DNA of 64,000 nt from contig MEDY01000188.1 in assembly GCA_001724265.1 (NCBI GenBank), positions 1-64,000 of the forward strand, in the 5' to 3' direction. This document shows positions 34,701 to 47,293 of this stretch, piece after piece. The DNA comes from Rhizaria sp. SCN 62-66 (Eukaryota > Rhizaria, unplaced). A program made the position numbers and the translations under genes. Below the pieces are notes generated by a model. It was not told the DNA's origin. It ran no database searches and was given only the letters and a program-made list of their open reading frames with translations. Positions within the stretch are counted from its first letter, which is position 1. Every line of letters starts with the position of its first letter.

Positions 34701-37700
34701 GTGCCACAAAACACTGCTGTTAACGATCTTAACATCATCAATGAAACGGCGGCTATCAAGGTTGTTAGCGGTGATTCTGAGGCGAAGACCAACAGTTCTG
34801 CGTCAGCCAATATCTCATCTGCGGCTACGCTAGTCCCTGTCAGCAAGAAACCGCGCATGATTGCTCCGAAGTTAGTCGCTCCTGTGAGCACAGCATGCAA
34901 CAACGAAAACACGACGCGTGACGGCAATAGCAACAACAGCGAGCCCAAAAACTATGAATCTCACGGTGAAGATGACTTCTTCATTTCTCTCTTAACTCGC
35001 ACGCAAGCAACTGGAACCATATCCAGCAATTGCGACATTAAGATAAAGATTGAACTGCTGAGTGCGGACGAGTCCACTTCCGCGCAAATTCTGGCCAAAC
35101 AGCTGCACCAACGGGGACAAGGAAAGACTCTTGTGACGCTTAATCCTGCAAATACCAATTGCGCCCTGTCTCAGTACCTTCAGTCGCTGCCGCTTGCAGC
35201 GCGCACGCATCCAATCACGTCTACCTTAAGCACGCTTGAGACGCACGCGGACGCGCTTGCCAAGCGCACGGCCCTTGCGCTATCCGCAGCCGTGCCCTCC
35301 CCTTTGCAAGCACAGGTGCAAATGCCTCTCTGTGCCGCAGCTCTGTCCACTGCACTTGTGGCGCTGCTTGAACCGTTCCTATGGGCGGCTGCGGCACGCG
35401 CCCGCTGCTACACCGGTGTGCGCACCGTCACCGGGCTGCGCGCGCGCGTGGCTGCGCTGGTGGCGACCGCAAAAGCGAAGCGGGAACGTAAGGACCAGGT
35501 TCGCGCGTGTCGTCAGTGGCTAGAAGAGATTGGGTATGGTCGCGGTGATTTGGGATCTAATCGCGGGCGTGCCGGGGCGAATGCTGCGCAGATTGGTGTC
35601 AAGGGCAGTGTGCGAGGGCGCCGAAAGGGCTTTAGGGTTCAGGTCCGCAACGCTGCGATCTCTGTTGGCACCCAGGCCGCTGGAGACACGGGCAAGCTCT
35701 CTGGCGCAGCCGCGGTCTCCCGAGCGCAAACTATGGGGCTCAAGGTGGCGACGCTGTACCGGCCGATGGGAATCAGCGCTGCGGCGGCGGCCGAGGCGCG
35801 GGCCCGCCTCGCCGCGCGGCTCTGCACGTTCACCGCCGCGGACTCGGTCGAGATGCTGTATTTGGCGGAGCCCTGGCGGTCGACGGCGCTGCCACACTCG
35901 ACGCTGCTTAACACAATATTCCCGTCACTTATGGCGGCCTTCAGCGCGGCTGTGACCGCACTGGCGCGCGCGATGCCTCTCGCCACATCAAGTCACGCCG
36001 TAGCTGCCGACGCAGGTGCCGAGAGCGACACCGCTTTTGTGCCCGGCGCGGCGCGACTAGCTTCAGTCGTCATCGGCGGTCTGTCGCTGTTGCTGCCGAC
36101 GGTGATCCCAGTTCTTGTCGACGGCGACGGCGCCGCGGGGGCGCGATTCCGGTTGCAAGCCAAGTACGTGAGGCCGCTGGCAGAACTGAAACGCGTCGTG
36201 AATGAGCTGTCGCAAGCCGTCTCCACTGCGATCTCCGTTGCGGCGGCGTCGAGGGCGGCGGCAAGTAACGCGTCAGACGTAAAGCATAAGAGCAGTTCAA
36301 GCTCGATAGCAGCTTGGACGGACTCGGCACAATCGGCAGCGCTGTCTGCGACCGTTCCAGCGCCTTCAGTCGCGAGTACACACACAGCAGGCGTTACAGC
36401 AGCAGCATCAGGGTCTACTGCGTCTTTGTTTGGGTCAGCTCAGCTTGCGGCAGCGTTGCGCGCCGTCACAGCTGTCGCCGACTCAACCAAAACCAGTACA
36501 AACGCAGGGATCGGTCGACGGCGCGCCGGGCGCCCGCGCAAAGACGCGCCCCGTGGCCACGGCAACGACAGCGAGGTTGATGATGTGGACTTGGTCGGCA
36601 ACAACGGTCCTGCCAACGGCGACCTGACTGGTTTTTCTGAAGCTGCGAAATCTAGCAACGTCTTGTGTTGTCTCAACATTGGCAACACTTTGTGTAGCCA
36701 CGATCTCTGTTTGCACCACAGTGATGATGTGCGTGCGCCGCATGATTTCACCAGTTCCGCCGCGAACAGCCAGTCCCATACGACCGTTTCTGCTACGACT
36801 TCGAGCCAACCACAGCCCGTTCAAAGCCTCTCCCGCGCCGCTTACAGTCATCTCGCGATCGCCTCTGCACTCTCGGCCCCGTTGCCGCTCCCGCAGTGCG
36901 CGTCGCTGCAGTCTCTGCAGCCCCTGTTGGAGCAGCTCTCGGCGGACATTGGCGACGCGTTCACCGCCGTGCTGGCGGTAGCCGACACGTTCGCCGTCGA
37001 TGTGACGATGATGCGGCGAACCGCCATCCTGGTGGGGCTGCCGATCCCGCCCGTCTTTGAGGACTCCGACTCCGACTCCGACTCGGAGGCGGAGGCGGAG
37101 GCTGAAGCTGAGGAGGTGGACGACGACGGAGACGATGGCCGTGCGGCGAGAATCTGTCCTCTCAACCGTCCTAAAAGCTAGCAAGCGAAATCGGAGGCCA
37201 AGAAGGTTCGGCCCGCGCCTGTGGCAACGGCAGCAGCTGCCGCTGCGACTAATGGTGCAACTACTGCCTCTGTTGCGGACATCATGGCCGCTGTCGCAGC
37301 AACAACAACGAATGCAGCCGCAGCCCCCTCCGTGCGCCCTCAGCAACGCCACCTACCTGTGGCCGGTATAGACCCCCGGACGATGGCGATGGCGGTTGCC
37401 GCGGCAGCGAAGGCAGCCAGCGCAGCTGCGACTTCGTTAACGCGTCCGCAGCAACCATTACATCAGACATCAACAGCCGCTACGGCAGTAACACTCGCTG
37501 CAGCAGCAGCGGAAGCAGCAGCATCAGCAGCATCAGCGGCGAAGGCTGTGGCACAATCGAATGTTGCCGCGGAAGCCGCCAAGGAGGCTGCCGCTGAGGC
37601 CGCCGCCGAGGCCGCTGCTGAGGCCGCATACCGCAGCTCTGTCACCTCCACGGGCACCGGCGGCGGTCGTTCTGGCGCGCTCTTGGCGAGTGCAGGCGCT

Positions 37701-38090
37701 GGCGTGGTCAAAACGACCGGCGGCACCGCGTTGCCGACACGCAGTCTAAACCGCGTGGTCGATCGATGGCTGCAGGAGGACCAGGGCGCCGAGCCCGGCG
37801 GGGAGGCGGGGGGCGGCGGCCGCGCAGGCAGGCGCGGCGCATATTATGATGATGACGAGAACGATGATGGTGGCAGTGATGCTGTTGATGGGTATGGAAG
37901 GATGGGACGGGGTACTGAGTTTATTGACCGTATCCGCGGGTTTGTGCCTGGATCTGTGCGCGGTGGACGTGCAGGTGGGCGACAGCAGCGGCAGCATCCG
38001 CACCAGCAGCAGTCAGGGGCCGGTGAAGACGCGTTCCTAGACTTGGCTGATTTTGTGGTTGAGGACGATGATGACGATGATACCCGCTAA
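25791..38090 (+). CDS. Giant AT-hook protein of unknown function; four in-frame UAG codons
   Basis: Exons 25791-26102 and 26199-38090 (donor GTTTGT, intron 96 nt). About 4,067 residues if UAG at 26685, 27528, 29568 and 37179 is sense; stop TAA. Seen in the sequence: an N-terminal helical segment; a Cys-rich patch around 26780-26880 and 27540-27580; long Ala/Leu-rich helical stretches; an AT-hook IGRPRR near residue 1597 and a second, AGRPRK, near 3548; several Asp/Ser-rich acidic runs (about 26620, 34450-34560, 37060-37130); a poly-Ala region (about 37400-37630); and a C-terminus ending ADFVVEDDDDDDTR. The hooks and acidic/basic patches suggest a nuclear, DNA- or chromatin-associated scaffold. 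I recognise no catalytic motif or named family. Codon use is less GC-biased than in neighbours in many parts, for example about 28080-28600 and 34480-35050. Confidence 0.65.
26685..26687 (+). other. In-frame UAG in the AT-hook gene (residue 267)
   Basis: Flanked by NQYHSIA and TNGVTYHSRG. The next 840 nt stay open in the same frame. Confidence 0.75.
27528..27530 (+). other. In-frame UAG in the AT-hook gene (residue 548)
   Basis: Flanked by SQALSHS and TQLQPCPARC. The open frame continues for about 2 kb in the same phase. Confidence 0.75.
29568..29570 (+). other. In-frame UAG in the AT-hook gene (residue 1228)
   Basis: Flanked by FRSVQAQ and YTQSPVSTLH. A 7.6-kb open frame follows in the same phase. 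Confidence 0.8.
37179..37181 (+). other. In-frame UAG in the AT-hook gene (residue 3765)
   Basis: Flanked by LNRPKS and QAKSEAKKVRPAP. The frame runs on for 303 codons to the TAA at 38088. Confidence 0.75.
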
Positions 38091-38527
38091 TATATGCGCT
38101 ACGCGCAATAATATCACTGAACGATACGATGTTCTGCTGTTTTTTGAATATTATACTACTTTGTACATGTATATATAGCCGTTTAATACAAATTACAGTT
38201 GATTTCCTTTTGAACGACCACCCCAGAGTGAGTCTCACCACAAACGCCAAGAAATCAAGCCGCACCAGATCTGTGGCAGGACAAATCTGGTCTTTGGCTC
38301 TTTTTTCACGATAAAACAGATGATCAATACGACCGCTTTTGGGGATGCACTTAGTATAATTGTATTGTTTGTGCTTGTTAGTACTAGCACTCATTTAAGC
38401 AAACGTCGATAGTTTTGTTTATTGATGTCATATCTTCGAAACCAAAACTGACCACACTTCGCGTTTCGCGCTGTCGCACGCCGCTATTTGCTGCCCCCCA
38501 TGTTACTTGTTCTAGACTATCGCAGAG
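38091..38527. other. AT-rich spacer upstream of the eight-exon gene
   Basis: About 437 bases holding the 3' flank of the AT-hook gene and the promoter of the next gene. No other feature seen. Confidence 0.55.
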
Positions 38528-41500
38528 ATGTCGTCGTTAAACACGCACCACTGCGATGATGTTAACGCCCTCGAGGCTATTGTCTTCGCCGACGACCGTC
38601 GTGCGGCGATTGACGCCACCTTCCTCCCGAACTCCAGTACGTCATCTCACACGCCCTCTCAACACATATCAAGCATTGTCTCTCATTTAAAGCGGTATGA
38701 AAGATTGTAATATGACGATGTGGACATTAACCGGAAATCGACCTTCATCTAAACAACATCTCATGGTCTGTTGTCGTCTTTTTTGTTGTCGTTTTCCTCC
38801 TTGTTCTCGCGCACAGCGGAGAATCTCTTCCACAAGGCCCTGGTGGAGCAGATCGAGTCCCAGGAGCAGGGCAAGTACTCGTCCACAGCCTACGCCGCCT
38901 ATGACGCCTACATCCACTCCCAGTACAACCAGAACAGCTCACCCGCGCTGTCGATGGCGTTCCGCGCCGCGATGCTCCAGTTCGCCTCCGCCTCGGACGC
39001 GCGCCGCACGGAGATCATCACCGACTTCTTTGCCGCCATGTGCAGCTGGCACCACTCTAAGGCCTCGACCAAGCCCACCGCGGACGGCTCCGCGGCCGCC
39101 GCGCGCCCCTTTACGCCGGGTGAGAACGTCTTCAGCTGGCACAAGAACATCAAGGAGTACCTTAAGGAGCGCGTCGCGCGGCCCGACAACACCAGCCTCG
39201 GCCTGCGCCAGACCGCGCTGCCGTACCTGCTCGACAACCACGCGAGCATCCCCGACCACCGCGTCAACGACGTCCTCGACAACTTCATGGTACGTGCAAT
39301 TACTGTGTTCACAAAAGCAACCCTCCGATCACACCCAAGTCATCCTCTTGATAGATCTTTGTATCACATCACCTTCTTGTTCTTTGCTTTTTAACTGTAG
39401 CGCCGCACGAACTTCGCCGCGCACCCCGGTGTCGTGTCGCTGGTTGCCCGCTCGCTCAAGTGGGTTAACCCCAAGCGCACCAACGACAGCGAGCGCGGCT
39501 TTGGCCGCTGCAACATCGACTCCCTGCTGACCGCGGACCAGCTCGCTGCCGTCGCTAAGGCCGTGTCCCGCGTCAAGACGGAGAAGTCCTTCATCGGCCG
39601 CGAGTTTGTCACCCAGTTTGGCTCCGACCCGCGCCCCGCGGCGTGCGTCAGCGCCGAGGAGCGGCTCGCTCTGCTCACGCGCATCTTCGCCTTCGCCACT
39701 GAGGTTGGCAAGCGCAGCTCCTCGGCCTCGTGCGGTGAAGTGGCGTCGACGCTCATGTGCTGGTGCATGCACTCGCTGCTCGAGTGCGACGGCAAGTACA
39801 ACTTCGCGTGGTTCAACGCCTGGATTACGCTCAACCACGCCGGTTACGCGCCATTCGTCTCGAGCGCGGCCAAGAGGAAGAGCTCCAACCCTATCTACCC
39901 CACCAACTTTGAGTCCATTCCCCGCCCCGATTTCAGCGTACGTTCTTGCCATCTGGTTTATTCAACACGCAACCACGTATTTCTCATACTAGCTCTCTGA
40001 AATGATAACTTCTTTCGTTGTCGCCCACAATCACGTATCTTCACTCATGTGCATTTTTTGCTTCTGCATCTCCTCACCCGCAGGACGTGACGGAGCCTTA
40101 CCTGATCGAGTACTACCGCCAGCCTGGCAACGACAAGTTCACGCCGACGTCGCTGGGCGCGTACGCCGGCACGCTCGATACCGACGCGCTCGAGACGGCG
40201 CTGTACAAGGCGCGCGCCTACTACCCGCCCGTCGACCCCGTGACGTACAAGTCGCTCCAGCCGCTCCCTTCCTGGGTCACCGACAAGATCAAGGTGCGTT
40301 GGTCTGCATGCTTGCTAAGATCATCAATGTGTATTGGGAGATAGAATTCCGCAAGAACTCTTTATTCGAAATGTAAAAATCCTCTTAAAGAAGCAAAAAA
40401 GCAAATTCTTAATATCCTAACGATTTTTTCTGGATCATTGTTTTCCCCCCACTTCACAGCATGGCTACGCCTACGGCATCTCGACGACCGCGACGGAGCT
40501 GACCTGGGCGCCGCACAACGCGTCTCTGGGCTCGACTCCCGAGGCCGTGGCGGCGCCGGTCACTCTGCACGCCGTGATCAAGAACGTGCCCACGGTCACC
40601 CTCAAGGTCTACCGCATCAACACCACAGCCTACTACACTACGCACAACAAGGAGGTCGACGCCAAGATTGAGCTCGACGGCCTGATCCCGCACGAGACGC
40701 TGACCTTCGACCTCTCTGCCGCGGCTTCGCTCACTCGCGTCGAGAAGACCTTCACGCTTGACTCGCTGCGCGGCCAGCGCGGCGTCTTCGTCATCGAGCT
40801 CGAGGGCAACGGCCAGGCCACGCGCGCCGTGGTGCGCAAGGGCCTGCTGACCTTCTTGGAGCACTCGACGGCGGTGGGCCACGCCTTCGCCGTGTTCAAC
40901 GAGGCCCGCGAGCAGGTCAAGGACGCCCGCATCACCATGGGCTCCCGCACCTTCACGCCCGATGCCAGCAGCGGGTTCATCATCGTGCCGTACAACGACA
41001 CGCGCGTCAACGACCGCTCCATCGTCATCACCTCCGACTCGGCCGCCAAGCTTTCCTCGTCCTCCTCAGCCAGTGCCAGCGCCAGCGCCAGCTCGAGCAC
41101 GCTGGCGGGCGCCAGCGTGGGTGAGTCCTTCTCTTGCCTGGGCAAGTTCACGCACATGTCCGAGCAGTACTCGCTCGAGGGCGGCTTCGTGCTCTCCCGC
41201 GAGGCACTGCGCTCGCGCGCCGTGGCCGAGGTCGTCGTGCGCCCCATCTTCCGCCGCAACGGCCACGCGCTGCCCACGGGCACCACGCTCAACACCAAGG
41301 ACGTGCGGCTCACGGTCAACGCGACTGACGCGGACGGCGTCAACACCACGCAGGTTGTCGAGGGCTTCGCGCTGCCCGGCAGCGACTGCGAGGCCACGCA
41401 CGCTTTCTCCGTCCCCGCGGGGCTAGCGTCGCTGACGTTCCGCCTCGACGTGACCGTGGTGTCGGCGCGCGGCACCGAGAGCGTGCTCTCGCTCAACAGC

Positions 41501-44500
41501 GACGCCGTCACCGTCAACACGATCGAGCGCAACGAGTTCAGCATCCGCCAGCTCTTCCTGCGCCGCGACACTGCCAGCACGGCGCACGTGGTCAACGCCG
41601 ACAACGCGGCCGGCGAGGGACTCGTCGCCGTGCTAGTCGGCAAGGGCGGCGAGCCGCTGTCGCTGCAGGAGATCACGATCACCGCGCGCCACCGCTTCAT
41701 CGAGGACCAGGTCACGCGCACGCTGCGCACCGACGCGGAGGGCCGCGTCTACATCGGCTCGCTGGGCGACATCTGCTCCGTCACGGCCACGTGCGCCGTC
41801 TCGGGCTGCTACGCCACCTACAGCGTCAGCAACGAGCTCGCCGCCAACGTGGTCCGGGAGATCCGCGCCGAGGTGGGCGCCGCCGTGCGCGTGCCCTACC
41901 TCGGCGCCGAGACCGCGCTCACGCCCGCTGCCTTCTCGCTGCTGCGGCTGGGCAAGGCGAGCCCGGGCGTTTACACGCAGTGCGAGCTGCGCTGCGCGTC
42001 GCTCGACACGGTCACCGGCCACATTGTGCTCAACAACCTGACCGAGGGTGAGTACGAGCTGTCGTACGTCGACACGGCCGCGGGCGACAACGGCGGCGAC
42101 GCTATTATCCGCCACAACATCCGCGTTTTCCCGGCCAACCAGCGCGTCATGGGCTCGTACGTGCTGGCCGACAACGCCTTTCACCAGCTTCAGCGCGACC
42201 TTGCCACGGACCTCACCGTGGGCGCCATCACGGGCTCCGCCGTCGCCACGGGTAACACCACCGCCGGCGCCGTGGCCGCCGCGGACAGCACCGTGGTCAT
42301 CCAGGTCGGTGCGTTGAGTAAGGACACGCGTGTCCACGTGTTCTCGTCGCATTTCCTGCCCTCCGAAAGTGAGGTTGCGGCGCTGGTGCCCAACCAGCCC
42401 GACAACGCGCGCTCGCTGCCGCTGCCCAGCGTCGAGCACGACTACCTCACGCAGCGCCAGCTGTCTGGCGAGCAGCAGTACGTGCTCGACCGTAAGCGCG
42501 CCGCCAAGCGCGTCGGCAACATGCTCACGCGGCCCACGCTGCTCCTCGCCAAGCGCTTTAAGCAGGCGACGCAGATGGACAAGGACACGACGATGCGCAA
42601 GGCGGGCGAGACAAGCGTCATGTCCAAGAAGAAGGCCACTGTGAGCAGCGTCTCTGCTTCCAACTCGGCGTTCGAGTCGGACTCGCGCCGCGAGCGCAGC
42701 TCTCGTGGCGGCTACGGCGGCGGCAGCCGGCGCAACCGGTACAGCACCGACTCCGACAAGGGCGACCGTGCGTACCACTCGCTCGAGTTCCTCAAGGAGA
42801 GCTCCACGCGCCTGTTCAACCTGAAGCCCGACGCCGAGGGCCGCGTGACCGTGGCGCGCTCGGCGCTGGGTGCGCACCACACCACGCTCACGGTCATCGC
42901 CGTCGACGGCGTCGCCGCCTTCACCAAGTCGGCGACGCTCCTGCCGCTCGCCGCGGCGGCCGCGACGGCGTCAGTGAGCGCGGGCTGCGTCGACGTGCGC
43001 ATGCCCGCCGCGCTGAACCTCAACAAGCACTACACACAGCAGCACCTCGTCACGCCGCTGCCCGCCGCAGGCGCCACGTTGCCCATCTCGGACGTGCGCT
43101 CCGCGCGCATCGAGGTGTTCTCGTCGCTGGGCGAGCTGTGGGAGCTGTTCCAGACGCTCGACGTGAACCGCAACGAGGCGCTGCTGGCCAAGTTCTCCTG
43201 GCTCCCCCGCTGGGGTTCACTGTCGCGCGCGGAGAAGGAGGACAAGTTCAACGAGTTCGTGTCGCACGAGCTTAACTTCTTCATCTACTGCAAGGACGCC
43301 GCCTTCTTCAACGACGTGGTCAAGCCGCACATCCGTCACCGCCACCGCAAGACCGTGGTGGACCTGTACCTGCTCGGCGGCGGCGCGCGTGCCTCGCTGA
43401 CGGCGCGGTACGCGACCGCGGCGTCGTTCCAGTCGCTCAACGCGTTCGAGCGCGTGCTGGTGGCGCACGCGGCGGGCCCTGCGGCGCTGCAGGCCGTCGC
43501 GGGCGTTCTCAGCGACGGCGCGCCCGTGCGCGACCTGGAGGTGTACACGCAGACGTTCATGAGTGCGATGCAGTCGCGCGCGCTGGCGCTGGGGCAGAGC
43601 ACGACGGAGCAGCTCCAGGCCGAGGCCAAGAAGCGCGCGCGCAAGAACAAGAAGGACAAGGACGGCGACGCCGACGGCGCCGAGGGCGGCGCCGACGACA
43701 ACGGCAGTGACGGCGGCAGCGGCGACGACGACGACTTGGATATGGACCGCTGTGATGAGAGCGAGAGTGAAGTCAGTGCGCTCTACGACGAGTGTGAGAA
43801 GGAGTGTGAAGAGGAGGCCGACTACTCCCGCAGTAAGAGCAAGAAGATGTCGGCACCGTCGGCTTTCGCACCCTCGAAGCCCTCGTCGATGGCGGGATTT
43901 GGTGGCGCCGGATCCGGATTCGGTCGCGCCCCGCCGCCGCCGCCGCCCTGCCCGGCCCCCGGCGGTGCCATGCTGATGCGCTGTGCCGTACGTCTCCTAA
44001 CCGCAAATCACGTTTGAAACACATGACATGTATTTTTTGTTATATCTGTTTATTAATGATCCTCTTTATTGACTTGGGTGTTCCCACACCACTCATTTTC
44101 CGTGCTAACTGTGATCTCTCTGTTCCGTTCTGTTTTTTTCTGCTACACTCATAGGCCCCGATGCCGATGATGGCCGCCATGTCCTGCGCGGACAGCCTCG
44201 CCCCGCAGATGCAGCTCAGCGCATCGGCGGCCCCGCGCATGATGTCTATGCGCGCGGCGGAGCCCGAGAGCTTCGAGTCGAAGGCCGAGAAGGCTGCGGC
44301 GGCCGCCGACAACAAGCCGCGCGCGCTCTTCACCGCGCCCGAGACGACAGGCGAATATGAGGAGCGCGAGTACTACGCCATTGAGTCCTCCACCGCGGGC
44401 GCCACCGCCACCAAGAGCCTCGTACCGCAGACGCAGTTCTGGTCCGAGTGGGCCGCGCACCTCGCCGCCACCGCCGCCGCCACCGCCGCGGGCGCGGACG

Positions 44501-47293
44501 CGGGCGCGGTGAAGCCGTTCTTGTCGTCGCACGTGCTGTCGGTGGCCAACGTGTCCTTCACGCACCTCGTCCTCGCCTTCGCAGTGACGGACCTGCCCGC
44601 CACGGCGCCGCAGGGCAACGCGTCGAGCCACTTCAAGCTGTCGTCGAGCGGCAAGGCAGAGCTAGTGGCACCGGCGCCGATGCTGGTGCTGCACGAGGAG
44701 GTCCGCGAGACGCGCGCGGCGGGCGCCGGTGAGAGCGGCGGCATCGCCGTCACGCAAGTGTACTTCGACCCGCTATCGCAGCGCGTTGAGGGTGGCGAAG
44801 TCAAGGAGAAGTACGTCGACAGCGAGATGCTGCCGCAGCGGCCCTACGGCTGCCGAGTCGTCGTTACCAACGCTACGGCCAAGACGCAGAAGTGCTCGCT
44901 GCTGCTGCAGATCCCCGTCGGCGCCATCCCGCTCAACCTGGGCGGCAACGGCCGCGGCGTCAGCGTCACCAACGCGCTGAGCTGCTTCCGCACCAAGACC
45001 CAGTTCACGTCGGTGCGCGCGTACCACACCTACGTCGCCGAGTACTTTTTCTACTTCCCCGCAGTGGGCTCCTTCGGGCACTACCCCGTTCAGGTGTCGC
45101 AGACCGAGGGCCAGGCCACCGTCGTCATCGGCTCCGGCTCGCCCACCACGCTCTCGGTCGTCGCGGTGCTCTCCGCGCCGCCCGACGCCAAGTCTTGGCA
45201 CTTCATTTCGCAGGTACGCATTGGACTCAACACGACTACATCAACTATTATTACGCGAAACAACCGTATGTCAAGCAATATGCTTCTATTTTGTTATGAT
45301 CAAACCCATCACTCACCGTTATCTTGTTTTACACTTTTCCTCTCCGTTTAGGACGGCTCCGAGGACGACGTCATCGCCTACGTCTCCGACCCCGCGAACA
45401 ACATCCACAAGAACGTGGACCCGGTTATGGCGGCTTTCCGCTGCCGCGGTAACCCGGCGTTCCTGGTCCGCTACACCGACGCCCTGCGCGCGCGCAGCTA
45501 CTACCACGACGACATCTGGGGCTACACCATCTACGCCATCCGCGAGGTACGATATCTGTCTTCCGCATATATTCATAGATCGCATTCGCAAACATATAAA
45601 CCTGATATTCAATTGTTTAGAAATTACTTCATTGCTTCATTGTTGTTGTTTTTCTTACCTCATCACCTTTGTTGATGTTTAGGCTAAGGGCTCGATCAAG
45701 TCGCTGGAGATCCACAAGCTCCTGGGCGAGTGGATGGCGTCCCCGCGCGTGCTGGGCTCGGAGAGCTCGGCGTGCCAGCGCGCGGGGCCGTACCTCGTGG
45801 TGCCGGGTTTCACGCGCGACGCCCACGCGCCGCACATCAACCAGTACCAGCACCTCGAATATCTGCCGCTGATCAACGCGCGCGCGCACGAGGTCACCGC
45901 GGCCGCGCCCGAAGCGAGCACCGACGACTACTTATATGGCTCGCTGAGGCTCCTGCCGCCTCCGGCCCAGACGGCGCCCGGCGCTGCGCTCTCGCGGTCC
46001 AAGATCCAGAACAAGCAGTTCCGCGCCCAGTACCTGCGCTTCATGCAGTACCTGGCATACTCGAGCTCGCGCCGCGACAAGATCGCCACGGGACACCTCA
46101 TCTCGGCCGTCTACTACATGCTGCTGCAGGACCGCGTCCCCGAGGCCAAGAAGCTCTTCGCGCTGCTTGACGCGCGCCGCACCGCCGCCAACGCCGCCAG
46201 TGCAGCGCCAGTGTCCCCGGCCAGCAGTAGCGGTGGCAACAGCGTCGAGATGCAGCTCGACTACCTCACGGCCTACTTCGACTTCTTCTCGCTCGCTCTG
46301 GGCGGCCCCACCGACGCGGCCGCGCTCCGCACCGGCGCCGCGCGTGCCGTGGCCATCGCGGACAAGTACGCCGCCTACCCCGTGCGTTTCTGGCGCAAGC
46401 TCTTCGCCGAGGTCAAGGCGCACGTCGGCGAGGCGCTCGAGACGGTCACTGCGGCCGCTGAGGCCGAGAACGCGGCCTTCGCGATGATCGACGCCGACGG
46501 CAACGCGGCGCCGGCCGCGGCGGGCCCCGCCGGCGAGGCCGCGGCGGCCGCGCTCGCGTCTGGCGCGCTGCTCGAGGGCAACAAGGGCGCCGAAGACCGC
46601 GCGATTAACCGCGAGAAGGAGCTGGCCGCGCTGGCCTCGACCGAGCCCCAGCTCGAGTTCACGGTCGAGAAGGCCGCGGGCGCCGCGCCTGGGGCCGCGC
46701 CCGTGCTGAAGCTGGTGCACGCCAACGTGGCGTCGTGCGTGGTGAGTTTCCACCTCATGGACCTGGAGGCGCTCTTCTCGGCCAACCCGTTCATCTCGGG
46801 CGAGACTGACAAGTTCGCGCTGGTGGCGCCCAACCACGCCTTCGAGGTCGACCTCACGGGTGCGGTGCCCTCGGCCGAGCACGGCTTCCACGGCGTCACG
46901 ATCGTGCCCGTGCCGGCCAAGTTCGCGACGGCCAACGTGCACATCCAGGTGACGGCGGCGACGCTGCCGCGCGCGCGCTCGGCGACCCACTACGCTCACT
47001 CGCTGCTCGTCCAGGTCGTCGACGCCTTCGGCCAGGTCAAGGTCTCGGCCGCCAAGGGCGAGGGCGCGGCGCGCGTCTACGGCCCGCTGCCTGGCGCCTA
47101 CGTCAAGTGCTTCGCTAAGCTCAAGACTGGCGTGGTGGACTTCTACAAGGACGGCTACACCGACCTGCGTGGCCGCTTCGACTTCGCGTCACTGTCGACC
47201 GACAAGCTCAAGAGCGTCGAGCGCTTCGCCATCCTTGTCGTCGGGGATGAGTTCGGCGCCTGCGTCAAGGAGGCCGCGCCCCCCAGCAAGTAA
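38528..47293 (+). CDS. Large eight-exon protein, beta-sandwich rich, possibly macroglobulin-like; function unknown
   Basis: Exons 38528-38636, 38817-39289, 39401-39937, 40084-40293, 40460-43987, 44155-45213, 45352-45546 and 45683-47293; 2,573 residues, stop TAA; nearly all introns are phase 0. There is no signal peptide or membrane span, so probably cytosolic. Residues 1-440 are helical. From 440 to 1400 come repeated beta-strand patterns of the kind seen in macroglobulin (MG) or carboxypeptidase-regulatory domains (for example LRTDAEGRVYIGSLGD and LKPDAEGRVTV). An acidic segment (about 1510-1567) and a Pro run APPPPPPCPAP (about 1601) form a hinge. The C-terminal half again mixes beta-rich and helical parts and ends with FYKDGYTDLRGRFDFASLS (about 2518-2536), which resembles an MG-type strand pair. 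The regular, non-repetitive sequence suggests a conserved protein. The macroglobulin link is a weak inference; I saw no thioester motif. No in-frame UAG. Confidence 0.65.

Noticed and set aside
7514-37181. Interpretation of the giant genes as pseudogenes broken by stops
   Set aside because: Decay would also produce TAA, TGA and frameshifts; over about 28 kb of coding sequence only TAG occurs, and the catalytic motifs are intact.
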